From positions 997,507 to 1,061,506 of the forward strand of contig NZ_BMXU01000002.1 of assembly GCF_014651915.1 (NCBI RefSeq): a stretch of DNA of 64,000 nt, given 5' to 3'. The position numbers and the translations under genes are program-made. This DNA comes from Parvularcula lutaonensis (lineage in GTDB: Bacteria; Pseudomonadota; Alphaproteobacteria; Caulobacterales; Parvularculaceae). Below, one piece after another: positions 20,464 through 29,045 of the stretch (positions are counted from its first letter, which is position 1; the number at the start of each line of letters is the position of its first letter). Under the pieces are notes generated by a model. That model was not told the origin of the DNA and did not search any database. It saw only the letters and a list, made by a program, of their open reading frames with translations.

Positions 20464-21512
20464 TCTGCGGGCTGCTCCCTCCGGGCCTTGGCTTCATTGA
20501 TCTCGAAGCGGTGCCGGGTTCTGTTGGCGAAGGCAACGAGGCTCAGCATGACAGGCACTTCGACGAGGACGCCAACCACCGTGGCGAGGGCCGCCGGGCT
20601 ACCCAGCCCGTAGAGGCTGATCGCAACGGCCACCGCAAGCTCGAAGAAATTCGACGTCCCGATAAGCGCGCAGGGCGCGGCAACCCTGTGAGGCACACGG
20701 AGCGCGAAGGCCGCACCGTAGGCAATGGCGAAGATGCCGTAGGACTGGATCAGGATGGGCGCGGCGATGAGCGCGATCACGAGTGGGCGTTCGAGGATCA
20801 CGCTTCCCTGGAAGCCGAACAGAAGGACCACGGTGAGGATGAGCCCTGCTGGGCCAACATGCCTGAGCCTCGCCTGGAAGGCTTGGACGGCCCCCTCGCC
20901 TTTCCTGAGAAGGACACGCCGGGTCACGGCCCCCGCCGTCAGCGGCAGGACGACATAGAGGACGACGGACAGGAGGAGCGTCGTCCATGGAACGGCAATC
21001 TCCGTCACGCCAAGAAGGAAAGCCACGATCGGCGCGAACAGCACCACCATGATCGCATCGTTCACGCTGACCTGGGCGAGAGTATAATTCGGATCACCCT
21101 TGGTCAGTTGCGACCAGACAAATACCATCGCCGTACACGGAGCAGCGCCGAGCAGAATGAGGCCCGCAATATAGCCTTCGGCGTCGGCAGGCGGGATGAG
21201 TCCGGCAAAGACATGACGGAAGAACAGGACGCCGAGCGCGGCCATGGTGAAGGGCTTCACGACCCAGTTGACGGCGAGCGTGACGAAGATGCCCTTGGGC
21301 TCCTTCGCGACCTGCCTGAGCCCGGCCCAGTCGACCGCGATCATCATCGGATAGATCATCGCCCAGATCAGCAGCGCCACTGCGAGATTGACATTGGCGA
21401 CCTCGAGACCCGCAAGGCCCGCGAAGAGACCGGGGAAAAGCTGGCCGAGGAGGATGCCAAGCGCGATCGCGGATGCGACCCAGAGGCTGAGACAACGCTC
21501 GAAGATACCCAT
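20460..21512 (-). CDS. acr3: Arsenite efflux transporter, ACR3 family
   Basis: 350-aa inner-membrane arsenite/antimonite:proton antiporter with ten predicted helices. The segment [18 protein letters not shown] includes the conserved cysteine that is essential in characterised ACR3 proteins, and the N-terminal [14 protein letters not shown] and [15 protein letters not shown] segments are typical. It belongs to ACR3 (bile acid/arsenite/riboflavin superfamily), not to the 12-helix ArsB family. It is the first gene of the acr3-arsC operon and diverges from arsR across a 129-bp control region. Confidence 0.95.
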   Translation of the reverse strand: MGIFERCLSLWVASAIALGILLGQLFPGLFAGLAGLEVANVNLAVALLIWAMIYPMMIAVDWAGLRQVAKEPKGIFVTLAVNWVVKPFTMAALGVLFFRHVFAGLIPPADAEGYIAGLILLGAAPCTAMVFVWSQLTKGDPNYTLAQVSVNDAIMVVLFAPIVAFLLGVTEIAVPWTTLLLSVVLYVVLPLTAGAVTRRVLLRKGEGAVQAFQARLRHVGPAGLILTVVLLFGFQGSVILERPLVIALIAAPILIQSYGIFAIAYGAAFALRVPHRVAAPCALIGTSNFFELAVAVAISLYGLGSPAALATVVGVLVEVPVMLSLVAFANRTRHRFEINEAKARREQPAE

Positions 21513-21565
21513 GAAGTGCGTGCCTTCCTTGTCGACCAGCGCCAGCTAGTCCACAGACGCCATTA

Positions 21566-21622
21566 TTTCAATGCTTCCTGAATTGTCGCAGAATCGTCAC
21601 GGGTTCTTGCAACCTTTTGCAA
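21566..21622. promoter_or_regulatory. Candidate ArsR operator region
   Basis: Between divergent acr3 and arsR, two TTGCAA palindromes sit at 21607-21612 and 21617-21622, exactly one helical turn apart and 20 bp before the arsR start. A weaker TTTCAAT/AATTG dyad lies at 21566-21585. Either would let one ArsR dimer control both transcripts. Assignment rests on position and symmetry only. Confidence 0.45.
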
Positions 21623-21641
21623 CCCCGCGCAATTCTGCCGC

Positions 21642-22007
21642 ATGGTCCAGTCGGAAGCAGACACGGTTGCCCAGCTCAACGCCCTCGCCCAGCCGACCCG
21701 GCTCGGCGTGTTCAAGGCGCTGATGCAAGCCGGTCCCGACGGGGTCAGCGCCGGTGAACTCGCCCGCAGCCTCGACGTCGCGCCCAACACGCTGAGCGCG
21801 CATCTCACCGTATTGTGCCGGGCCGGGCTGACCAGCCAGCGGCGCGATGGCCGCAGCATCATCTACACGGTCGAAATCCCGGTGGTGACGAGCATGATCG
21901 ACGCGCTGGTCAATGATTGCTGCGCCGGCCATCCCGAGGCTTGCGCCCCGCTCCGGCGTGCTCAGGAGACGGGCTGCGGTGACGCTGGCACCGGTCGCGC
22001 ATCCTGA
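21642..22007 (+). CDS. arsR: ArsR/SmtB-family arsenic-responsive repressor
   Basis: 121-aa winged-helix repressor. The HTH spans about residues 36-60 (SAGELARSLDVAPNTLSAHLTVL) and the wing is RRDGRSIIY. The classical ELCVCDL arsenic site in helix 3 is missing. Instead a Cys-Cys-X6-Cys cluster (Cys93, Cys94, Cys101 in DCCAGHPEAC) lies near the C-terminus, similar to the alternative As(III) site described for Acidithiobacillus-type ArsR. It should repress acr3-arsC and itself until arsenite binds. It starts 130 bp from acr3 on the opposite strand. Confidence 0.93.
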   Translation: MVQSEADTVAQLNALAQPTRLGVFKALMQAGPDGVSAGELARSLDVAPNTLSAHLTVLCRAGLTSQRRDGRSIIYTVEIPVVTSMIDALVNDCCAGHPEACAPLRRAQETGCGDAGTGRAS

Positions 22008-22045
22008 CCCTTGGCGCGGCGCCTTAACAGGTCTACCGGGCGGTC

Positions 22046-22711
22046 ATGACCGTTCTCATCAGCCCCTCCATCCTCGCTTCGGATTTCTCCCGCCTCGGTG
22101 ACGAGGTGAAAGCCGTCGATGAAGCCGGCGCCGACATGATCCATCTCGACATCATGGACGGCCACTTCGTCCCGAACATCACGGTAGGCCCCGACGTGGT
22201 GAAGGCTCTTCGCCCGTTGTCGAAGAAGACTTTCGACACGCACCTCATGATCGCGCCGAACCCGGCCTATATCGAAGCCTTCGCCGAGGCGGGTTCGGAC
22301 ATCATCTCCGTTCACCCCGAACCCGATCCCCACATTCACAGAACGCTGCAGTCGATCCGCAATCTGGGCAAGAGGGCCGGTCTGGCGATCAACCCCGGCA
22401 CACCCCTCGAGGTCATCGAGCCCCTTTACGAGCTGTGCGATCTCATTCTCGTGATGTCGGTCAATCCCGGCTTCGGTGGCCAAAAGTTCATCAGCGCGTC
22501 CCTCCCCCGGATCGAGCATATCCGTAGGCGGATTGACGACCTTGGGTTGCAGACCATCCTCGAGGTCGACGGTGGCATCAACGCAGAGACCGCGCCCAAG
22601 GTCCTTGCGGCCGGCGCACATGCACTGGTGGCCGGCACGGCCGTCTTCCGCTCGGGCCTTGGCAGCTATCGCGAGGCCATCGACACGCTCAGGGTGTCGG
22701 CGTCGGCATGA
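22046..22711 (+). CDS. rpe: Ribulose-phosphate 3-epimerase
   Basis: 221-aa TIM-barrel enzyme that interconverts D-ribulose 5-phosphate and D-xylulose 5-phosphate in the pentose phosphate pathway. Family signatures are clear: ISPSILASDFSRLGDEV at the N-terminus, HLDIMDGHFVPNITVGP with metal-binding His and Asp, THLMI, VMSVNPGFGGQKFI and the phosphate-binding EVDGGIN and AGTAVF near the end. Length is normal. It begins 38 bp after arsR on the same strand; the spacing permits read-through, but a functional link to arsenic is unlikely. Confidence 0.97.
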   Translation: MTVLISPSILASDFSRLGDEVKAVDEAGADMIHLDIMDGHFVPNITVGPDVVKALRPLSKKTFDTHLMIAPNPAYIEAFAEAGSDIISVHPEPDPHIHRTLQSIRNLGKRAGLAINPGTPLEVIEPLYELCDLILVMSVNPGFGGQKFISASLPRIEHIRRRIDDLGLQTILEVDGGINAETAPKVLAAGAHALVAGTAVFRSGLGSYREAIDTLRVSASA

Positions 22712-22827
22712 TCACGAATCGGAAACCATACCGAAAGGCATGTGTCTGAAACTGTAACTACCGCTATCAATGCTTTCGGATTGTGACCGACTCTGATAGG
22801 GCACGGTTGTGAATGGGGAAGGCCAGC

Positions 22828-24042
22828 ATGTTCTGGAATAGAAGGAAAAATGCTGGCCAACCTGCGGAAAAGCATGAAGATCCGGTCTGTCGCGAAATCG
22901 ATCTTGACTGTGAACACCTGCTGGGACGCAGACCCCGCTCGGTGAACCTCGCCATGACCCGCCAGATGATCGAGGGTGAGAGCGTCCTCGTCACAGGCGC
23001 GGGCGGGACGATCGGCTCCGAGCTCTGCCGACAGATCGCGCGCCTCGGGCCAAGGCAACTTATCCTTGCCGATAATGGCGAGTTCAATCTCTACTCCATC
23101 GAACGGGAACTGACCGAGGACGGCTTCGGCGAGGTGCTGGTCCCGCAGCTGGTGGATGTGTGCCAGCGCGACCACGTGATGGGCCTTTTCAAGGCCTCGA
23201 AGCCTTCGGTGGTCCTTCACGCTGCGGCGCTGAAACACGTGCCGATCGTCGAGATGAACCCCTGTGCGGCGGCGCTGGTCAACGTTCTCGGGGCGAAGAA
23301 CGTCTTCGATGCTGCGACCGAGTTCGGTGCACGGACGGTTGTCTTCATCTCGACCGACAAGGCCGTGAACCCCTCCTCTTTCATGGGCGCGACCAAGCGG
23401 CTGGCCGAACTCTACGCCCAGGCTCTCGATGTCGCCCAGACCGATACGCGGTTTGTCACCGTGCGCTTCGGCAATGTTCTCGGCTCGACTGGCTCCGTGG
23501 CCCCCCTCTTCATCCGCCAGATCAAGAATGGCGGCCCGGTGACGGTCACGCACCCCGACGTCCAGCGCTACTTCATGACGACCCAGGAGGCGGCGAAGCT
23601 CGTCCTCAAGGCAGCGTCGCTTGAGAGCGAGAACGGCGTTCTCAGCAATGACGGCCGTATCTTCGTCCTCGACATGGGCGATCCTATCAAGATCGTGACG
23701 CTGGCCGAGCGCATGATCGAGGCCGCGGGCCTGCGTCCCTACAAGGACATCGACATCACCTTCACCAAGCTGCGGCCGGGTGAGAAGCTGTTCGAGGAAA
23801 TCTTCCACTCGCTCGAGAAGCTTCTCGAGACAGGTACGGATGGCGTGCTGCTGGCCAGCCCGACGATGATCGACCTACCGCTCCTCGTGCCCCGGTTCTC
23901 CGACGTCATCCGCTACGCCCGCTCTGGCAAGGCTGACGCGCTGCTCGAAGCGGTGCATCACTTGGTGCCGGAATTCAAAGCCGATGCTGCCGGTGTCGGC
24001 GCGGCAGAGGCAGCAAACGACGCCATCAAAAAGGCGGTCTGA
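22828..24042 (+). CDS. CapD/WbpM-type nucleotide-sugar 4,6-dehydratase, soluble form
   Basis: 404-aa extended-SDR enzyme that would dehydrate a UDP-HexNAc for surface polysaccharide synthesis. NAD-binding [10 protein letters not shown] is at about residues 56-65, and [19 protein letters not shown] precedes it as in polysaccharide biosynthesis protein CapD. The catalytic region [19 protein letters not shown] gives a Ser-Met-Lys triad (Ser175, Met186, Lys190) instead of Ser-Tyr-Lys. The N-terminal membrane domain of WbpM/CapD is absent. The ATG at 22828 has GGGGAAGG 5 bases upstream; an ATG at 22813 would add five residues. No other polysaccharide genes are adjacent; an epimerase lies at 47 kb. 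Confidence 0.88.
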   Translation: MFWNRRKNAGQPAEKHEDPVCREIDLDCEHLLGRRPRSVNLAMTRQMIEGESVLVTGAGGTIGSELCRQIARLGPRQLILADNGEFNLYSIERELTEDGFGEVLVPQLVDVCQRDHVMGLFKASKPSVVLHAAALKHVPIVEMNPCAAALVNVLGAKNVFDAATEFGARTVVFISTDKAVNPSSFMGATKRLAELYAQALDVAQTDTRFVTVRFGNVLGSTGSVAPLFIRQIKNGGPVTVTHPDVQRYFMTTQEAAKLVLKAASLESENGVLSNDGRIFVLDMGDPIKIVTLAERMIEAAGLRPYKDIDITFTKLRPGEKLFEEIFHSLEKLLETGTDGVLLASPTMIDLPLLVPRFSDVIRYARSGKADALLEAVHHLVPEFKADAAGVGAAEAANDAIKKAV

Positions 24043-24170
24043 GCCGCTTCGGCCAAGCCGGACCCCTCCTTGCACTAGATCATGCCGAAGTGCGGCAGCG
24101 CCCTTGCGAAGCAGCGAAACGGCGAGCACAAGCGCGGAAACTCGACCGCCCAAGGAGCTTGCTGCCCCCG

Positions 24171-25733
24171 ATGTCCGCCCGCCACATGCCGCGCCGCGCC
24201 CTTCTCTCCGTTTCCGACAAGAACGGACTCATCCCTTTCGCTCAGAAGCTCTCAAGCCACGGCGTGGTGCTGCTGTCGACCGGCGGTACGGCGAAGGCAC
24301 TGCGCGAGGCGGGGCTCGATGTGACCGACGTTTCCGACGTCACCGGCTTCCCAGAGATCATGGATGGCCGGGTCAAGACCCTGCACCCTTCCGTTCACGG
24401 AGGCTTGCTTGGCCGCGAGGGAATCGACGACGCGGCGATGAAGGAACACGGCATCGCGCCGATCGACCTTCTGGTGGTCAATCTCTATCCCTTCGAAGAG
24501 AGCGTCCGCAAGGGCGCTGACGAGGCCGGGCTGGTCGAGACCATCGATATCGGCGGCCCGGCGATGATCCGTGCCGCTGCGAAGAACTTCGAGCGGGTCT
24601 GCGTCATCACCGATCCCGAAGACTACGTCCCGCTTCTCGCCCAGCTTGATGAAGGCGGCACGACCAGGTCCTTCCGCAAGCAACAGTCTTCGATCGCCTA
24701 CGGACGAACTGCCCAGTACGACCTCCTCATCTCCCAGCAGCTCCATGAAGGCGAAGAACCGCCGCGCCGCACGGGGTCCGTCGGTCGCCTTGCCAGCACC
24801 CTGCGCTATGGCGAAAACCCGCACCAGAAGAGCGCTTCCTACACGACTGCGGAGGAGCGCATCGGCGTTCTCTCCGCCGAACAGCTCCAGGGCAAGGAGC
24901 TCAGCTACAACAACCTCAACGACACGGATGCCGCGCTGGAGCTGGCAGCGGAGTTCCGCGACCGGCCAGCAGTCGTGATCGTCAAACATGCCAATCCCTG
25001 CGGCGTCGCGACGGGCGACAGCATCGCCGAGGCTTATACCCGCGCGCTCCGTTGCGATCCGGTGTCGGCCTTTGGCGGCATCATCGCATCGACCCGGAGG
25101 ATCGACCGTCAGGCTGCGGAAGAGATCACGAAGATCTTCACCGAAGTCGTGATCGCCCCCGGCATCGATGAGGATGCGAAAGAGCTCTTCGCGAAGAAGA
25201 AAAACCTCCGCCTCCTGATGATTCCGGAACTCCCCGATCCGGCCCAGCCGAGAAAGATCCTTCGCCCGATCGCCGGCGGCTTCCTGATGCAGGACCATGA
25301 CACGATCGTTTTCGCAGACGAGCTGAAAGTCGTCACGAAACGCGCGCCTTCCGAGAAGGAGATGGCGGATCTCCGCTTCGCCTTCACGGTGGCGAAGCAC
25401 GTCAAATCGAACGCGATCGTCTACGCCAAGGACGGCGCCACCGTCGGTGTGGGCGCAGGGCAGATGAGCCGCCTCGACTCATCGCGCATCGCCGCTCGCA
25501 AGTCACAGGACGCCGCCGAGGCTGCGGGTCTCAAGGAGCCGCTGGTCAAAGGCTCGGTGGTCGCCTCCGACGCCTTCTTCCCCTTCGCCGACGGCCTTCT
25601 GGCTGCGGCGGATGCCGGCGCCACGGCCGTGATCCAGCCGGGAGGCTCCATGCGGGATGATGAAGTGATTGCTGCTGCCGACGATGCAGGTCTCGCCATG
25701 GTGTTTACTGGCCTGCGACACTTCCGGCACTAA
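24171..25733 (+). CDS. purH: Bifunctional AICAR transformylase/IMP cyclohydrolase
   Basis: 520-aa enzyme for the last two steps of IMP synthesis. The N-terminal MGS-like cyclohydrolase domain (about 6-150) starts [17 protein letters not shown] and includes [13 protein letters not shown] and GRVKTLHP. The C-terminal AICAR transformylase domain has [28 protein letters not shown] and the end [32 protein letters not shown]. The start at 24171 leaves six residues before the conserved core; 24186 is also possible. Upstream in-frame codons to 24090 lack family similarity. Length fits PurH. Confidence 0.97.
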   Translation: MSARHMPRRALLSVSDKNGLIPFAQKLSSHGVVLLSTGGTAKALREAGLDVTDVSDVTGFPEIMDGRVKTLHPSVHGGLLGREGIDDAAMKEHGIAPIDLLVVNLYPFEESVRKGADEAGLVETIDIGGPAMIRAAAKNFERVCVITDPEDYVPLLAQLDEGGTTRSFRKQQSSIAYGRTAQYDLLISQQLHEGEEPPRRTGSVGRLASTLRYGENPHQKSASYTTAEERIGVLSAEQLQGKELSYNNLNDTDAALELAAEFRDRPAVVIVKHANPCGVATGDSIAEAYTRALRCDPVSAFGGIIASTRRIDRQAAEEITKIFTEVVIAPGIDEDAKELFAKKKNLRLLMIPELPDPAQPRKILRPIAGGFLMQDHDTIVFADELKVVTKRAPSEKEMADLRFAFTVAKHVKSNAIVYAKDGATVGVGAGQMSRLDSSRIAARKSQDAAEAAGLKEPLVKGSVVASDAFFPFADGLLAAADAGATAVIQPGGSMRDDEVIAAADDAGLAMVFTGLRHFRH

Positions 25734-25791
25734 GACCGGACAAAGACCAACAAACCAAAGAAGAAACCAAAAGAAGAAGTGAGGAAGCCCG

Positions 25792-27216
25792 ATGGCACTG
25801 GATGAACTGGAACGCGAAACAACGTTCCGCGAGAGCGTCGACATCATGTTCGACCGTGCCGCGGCGCACCTCGATATCTCCGAGGGCCTGAAGCACAAGA
25901 TCAAGGTCTGCAATTCGGTCTACGCCGTGCGCTTCGGTGTCCGCCTTCGCGGGGACATCCACACCTTCACCGGGTACCGCGCCGTCCACTCCGAGCATAA
26001 GGAACCCGTCAAGGGCGGTATCCGCTACGCCCTGTCCGTGGACCAGGACGAGGTCGAGGCGCTGGCGGCGCTAATGACCTATAAATGTGCCCTGGTCCAG
26101 GTGCCTTTCGGCGGCTCGAAAGGCGGCCTGAACATCAATCCCAAGGACTGGGACGAGGAAGAACTCGAGCGGATCACGCGCCGGTTCACCTCAGAACTCG
26201 CCAAGCGTGACCTGATCCACCCCTCGCAAAACGTGCCGGCACCGGACATGGGCACGGGCGAGCGCGAGATGGCATGGATGGCTGACCAGTACCGCCGCCT
26301 GCACCCGACCGACATCGACAGCCTGGCCTGCGTCACGGGCAAGCCCCTGAGCGCTGGCGGTATCGCCGGTCGTGTCGAAGCGACGGGGCGCGGTGTCCAG
26401 TTCGCGCTGCACGAGTTCTTCCGCCACGACGAGGACGTCCGCGAAGCGCGGATGCAGGGCGATCTCGAGGGCAAGCGGGTGATCGTCCAAGGCCTCGGCA
26501 ATGTGGGCTATCACGCTGCGAAATTCCTGTCCGAAGAAGATGGTGCACTGATCATTGGCGTCGCCGAGCGTGACGGCGGCATTTACGACGAAAAGGGCAT
26601 CGATGTCGAAGCTCTCAGGCAGTTCATCAACAAGACCGGCGGCGTCCGTGGGTACCCCCATGGTACCTGTATCACCGATGGCACCAAGCTGCTGGAAGAG
26701 GATTGCGACATCCTCATCCCGGCTGCGGTCGAGGGCTCGATCTGGCGCGGCAACGCGCCCAACGTGCAAGCGAAGCTTATCATCGAGGCCGCGAACGGCC
26801 CGATCACAGCGAATGCCGACACCATCCTCCGCGAGAAGGGCGTGGTCATCATTCCCGACATGTACGCCAACGCCGGCGGCGTGACGGTTTCCTATTTCGA
26901 ATGGGTCAAGAACCTCAGCCATATCCGCTTCGGTCGCATGCAGCGCCGGGAGGACGAGAAGCAGAAGATGCTTCTTCTCCAGGAGCTCGAGAAGATGACC
27001 GGACAGAAGTTTTCGCCGGAATTCGTCGCGAAGTTCGGTCGGGGTGCGGATGAGATTGACCTCGTCCGGTCAGGTCTCGATGACACCATGCGCCTTGCTT
27101 ACCAAACCATGCGGGAAGCGTGGCGCTCGGTCGATGCGATCGAAGACATGCGTACCGCGGCCTATTATGTCTCGCTGAAGGACATTGCCGAAAGCTATCG
27201 CTCGCTCGGCCTCTGA
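25792..27216 (+). CDS. Glutamate dehydrogenase (Glu/Leu/Phe/Val dehydrogenase family)
   Basis: 474-aa amino-acid dehydrogenase, most likely NAD-dependent glutamate dehydrogenase, linking 2-oxoglutarate and ammonia to glutamate. The substrate domain has KGGIRY and the catalytic lysine region VPFGGSKGGLN. ERE-AWM-D-Y and TGKPLSAGGI-GR follow. The Rossmann domain carries VQGLGNVGYHAAKFL. The C-terminus has PDMYANAGGVTVSYFEWVKNLSH, a strong match to the longer (about 470 aa) GDH form found in alphaproteobacteria and archaea. Start: ATG with GAGGAAG 7 bases upstream after a purine-rich leader. Cofactor preference is inferred. Confidence 0.93.
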   Translation: MALDELERETTFRESVDIMFDRAAAHLDISEGLKHKIKVCNSVYAVRFGVRLRGDIHTFTGYRAVHSEHKEPVKGGIRYALSVDQDEVEALAALMTYKCALVQVPFGGSKGGLNINPKDWDEEELERITRRFTSELAKRDLIHPSQNVPAPDMGTGEREMAWMADQYRRLHPTDIDSLACVTGKPLSAGGIAGRVEATGRGVQFALHEFFRHDEDVREARMQGDLEGKRVIVQGLGNVGYHAAKFLSEEDGALIIGVAERDGGIYDEKGIDVEALRQFINKTGGVRGYPHGTCITDGTKLLEEDCDILIPAAVEGSIWRGNAPNVQAKLIIEAANGPITANADTILREKGVVIIPDMYANAGGVTVSYFEWVKNLSHIRFGRMQRREDEKQKMLLLQELEKMTGQKFSPEFVAKFGRGADEIDLVRSGLDDTMRLAYQTMREAWRSVDAIEDMRTAAYYVSLKDIAESYRSLGL

Positions 27217-27228
27217 AACTGCGCATAG

Positions 27229-27248
27229 GGCGGGCCTTCGGGCTCGCC
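27229..27248 (+). terminator. UUCG-capped hairpin after glutamate dehydrogenase
   Basis: GGCGGGCC-TTCG-GGCTCGCC is an 8-bp stem (one G-U) closed by a UUCG tetraloop, 12 bp after the dehydrogenase stop and 50 bp before the transporter start. No T-run follows, so it may attenuate or stabilise the 3' end instead of being a canonical terminator. Confidence 0.6.
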
Positions 27249-27297
27249 GCTGCACGCTCGCCTGGTGGGGACCAGCCCGACACGAACGGATCCTGCC

Positions 27298-28218
27298 TTG
27301 AGTCCCATTCTCTCCGGTCTTGTTCCCATCGCCGCGGCGATTGGCCTTGGTTGGGCGGCGCGCCGATCGGGCCTGATGCGGGCCGAGTTCTGGCCCGGAG
27401 TGAACAAGCTCGCCTACCTCGTCCTGCTCCCGGCGCTCCTCTACGCGACGATCGCGCGCGCAGGCTTCAGCGGTATGGGCACGGGGACATTCCTTGCCGC
27501 GGCGACGGTCGCTTTCCTCGCGATGGCTCTCATTGCCGTAGCGCTCAAACCGCTGCTGCGTGCTTCCGGGCCGGACTTCACCAGTGTCTTCCAGGGCGCG
27601 GTGCGGTGGAACGGTTTCGTCATCCTCGCGCTGGCGCAGGCCAGCCTCTCAGCGGAGCAGGCCGCGCTGGTCGCCATCGTGTTCGCGCCCACCGTCCCGC
27701 TCATCAATGTCCTCTGTGTCGCGGCACTCTCCGTATGGGGAGCGAATGAGGGTCAGGTCAGCGCGGGCCGCGTCGGCTTCAGGATCGTCACCAATCCGCT
27801 GATCGTCGGTTGCGCGCTGGGTGCCCTCGCCAGCGTCGTCCCGGTCCTGCGCGCTCCACTGCTGCTCGAAACGGCGGAGCTGGTCGGAAGAGGCGCCCTT
27901 CCCCTCATCCTGCTGACCATCGGCGCGGGGCTCGATTTCTCCGCCATCGGAGCGAAGCCGCGCCTTCTCGCGGTCGCCGTCGCCCTGAAGCTGATTGTCG
28001 CCCCGGCAGTCTTCATCGCCATCGGGCACATGTTCGCCGCGCCGCGCGAGGTGATCGTCGTGCTGGCCGCCATCGGTGCGGCCCCTGGCGCGGCGTCGAG
28101 CTACGTCCTAGCCAAGGAACTGGGCGGCAACGCAGAGCTGACCGCCGGCCATGTGACTGTCACGACGGTGCTAACGTTTCTCAGCTTGCCACTCTGGATC
28201 CCGCTGGCCGGCGCATGA
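27298..28218 (+). CDS. AEC-family transporter
   Basis: 306-aa auxin-efflux-carrier family permease with about ten membrane helices; characterised bacterial members move malonate, malate or other organic acids. The N-terminus (SPILSGLVPIAAAIGLGWAARRSG) and the central DFTSVFQGAVRWNGFVILALA and C-terminal AAPGAASSYVLAKELGGNAELTAGHVT segments are typical. A TTG at 27298 gives the expected family N-terminus; a GTG at 27265 is the alternative. Neither has a good ribosome-binding site, so translation may depend on the dehydrogenase gene upstream. Substrate unknown. Confidence 0.87.
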   Translation: MSPILSGLVPIAAAIGLGWAARRSGLMRAEFWPGVNKLAYLVLLPALLYATIARAGFSGMGTGTFLAAATVAFLAMALIAVALKPLLRASGPDFTSVFQGAVRWNGFVILALAQASLSAEQAALVAIVFAPTVPLINVLCVAALSVWGANEGQVSAGRVGFRIVTNPLIVGCALGALASVVPVLRAPLLLETAELVGRGALPLILLTIGAGLDFSAIGAKPRLLAVAVALKLIVAPAVFIAIGHMFAAPREVIVVLAAIGAAPGAASSYVLAKELGGNAELTAGHVTVTTVLTFLSLPLWIPLAGA

Positions 28219-28341
28219 CACCAAAGATAAGAAACCCTGCCGTTTCTGAGAACTTCACTGCAGAAGGATCTATCTGCATTGATATGTCCGGTTGAAGTAT
28301 TCGAGCCATTCAGTTAACATCTTTCCGTTGGAAGGCGGGAT

Positions 28342-28359
28342 TCCCGAGATGACTCGGGA
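28342..28359 (+). promoter_or_regulatory. Leader hairpin upstream of PEP-CTERM-like gene
   Basis: TCCCGA-GATGAC-TCGGGA forms a 6-bp stem 19 bp before the start codon. The loop region includes a GACTC (GANTC) methylation site at 28351-28355. It could influence translation of the secreted protein gene or be an operator. Confidence 0.35.
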
Positions 28360-28377
28360 CAGTCCCTCCGGGGGAAA

Positions 28378-28974
28378 ATGATGAAAAAGCTTATCTATTC
28401 TACAGTAGCGGTCGTCGGCATGGTCGGCTCTGCAAACGCTGCAATCGTAAACGCCACCGCGGACTGCGAAATCGGCCTTACGCCGCCAGCGGGCGTCACC
28501 TGCGCCACGGATAACGCCCGGCGCAACCTCGGCAATGTCGAGTTCTCGACGGCTGGTGACGGCGACTTCTTCTCCCTCGGCCTTGGCGGCTCGGCGACGT
28601 TCGAGATCAATCCTCAGTTTACCGGCAACGGCGTCGTGGTCGAGGTGACCTTCGGCGGCGCCAGCAGCTCACACAATGAAGCAGCAGAGATCTACGTCTC
28701 TTCCGACGGCGTCAACTTCAGCTTCGTGACAACGGTCGATAACCAAGGCAGCACCTCAAGCCTGCAAGCTTCGATGTTCAATGTCGGTGCTGGTCCGTTT
28801 TCGTTCATCCGCTTCATCGACGTTTCGCAGACGACCTTCTCGAACACGCGGAGCTCTGACGGCTTCGACATCGACGCCTTCTCGGTCCAGGCCGTCCCGA
28901 TTCCGGCAGGTGCGCTTCTCCTGCCGACGGGCCTGATTGCCCTCCAGATCGCACGGAGAAAGCGTCGCGCCTGA
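28378..28974 (+). CDS. PEP-CTERM/VPxPA-type exosortase-sorted protein
   Basis: 198-aa secreted protein. A signal peptide (KKLIYSTVAVVGMVGSANAA) is followed by a beta-rich, Ser/Thr/Asn-rich domain with a discoidin-like or jelly-roll look (FEINPQFTGNGVVVEVTFGG, AEIYVSSDGVNFSFV, IRFIDVS). The C-terminus is VPIPAGALLLPTGLIALQ followed by a basic ARRKRRA, which is the tripartite motif-helix-basic cluster recognised by exosortases. It should be processed at the membrane and exported to the surface or matrix. A second ATG at 28381 is an equally good start. A strong terminator follows. The exosortase is not in this window. Confidence 0.85.
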   Translation: MMKKLIYSTVAVVGMVGSANAAIVNATADCEIGLTPPAGVTCATDNARRNLGNVEFSTAGDGDFFSLGLGGSATFEINPQFTGNGVVVEVTFGGASSSHNEAAEIYVSSDGVNFSFVTTVDNQGSTSSLQASMFNVGAGPFSFIRFIDVSQTTFSNTRSSDGFDIDAFSVQAVPIPAGALLLPTGLIALQIARRKRRA

Positions 28975-28992
28975 ACGGCCTGCCCATTCACA

Positions 28993-29022
28993 AAAAAGGC
29001 GACGCCGCGGCGTCGCCTTTTT
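28993..29022 (+). terminator. Rho-independent terminator
   Basis: AAAAGGCGACGCCGCGGCGTCGCCTTTTT, with a GGCGACGCCGCGGCGTCGCC perfect palindrome followed by TTTTTCTTTT. It ends the PEP-CTERM-like gene and may also serve the convergent hslO. Confidence 0.93.
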
Positions 29023-29045
29023 CTTTTCCCAGGCTGGGTTCGGCC

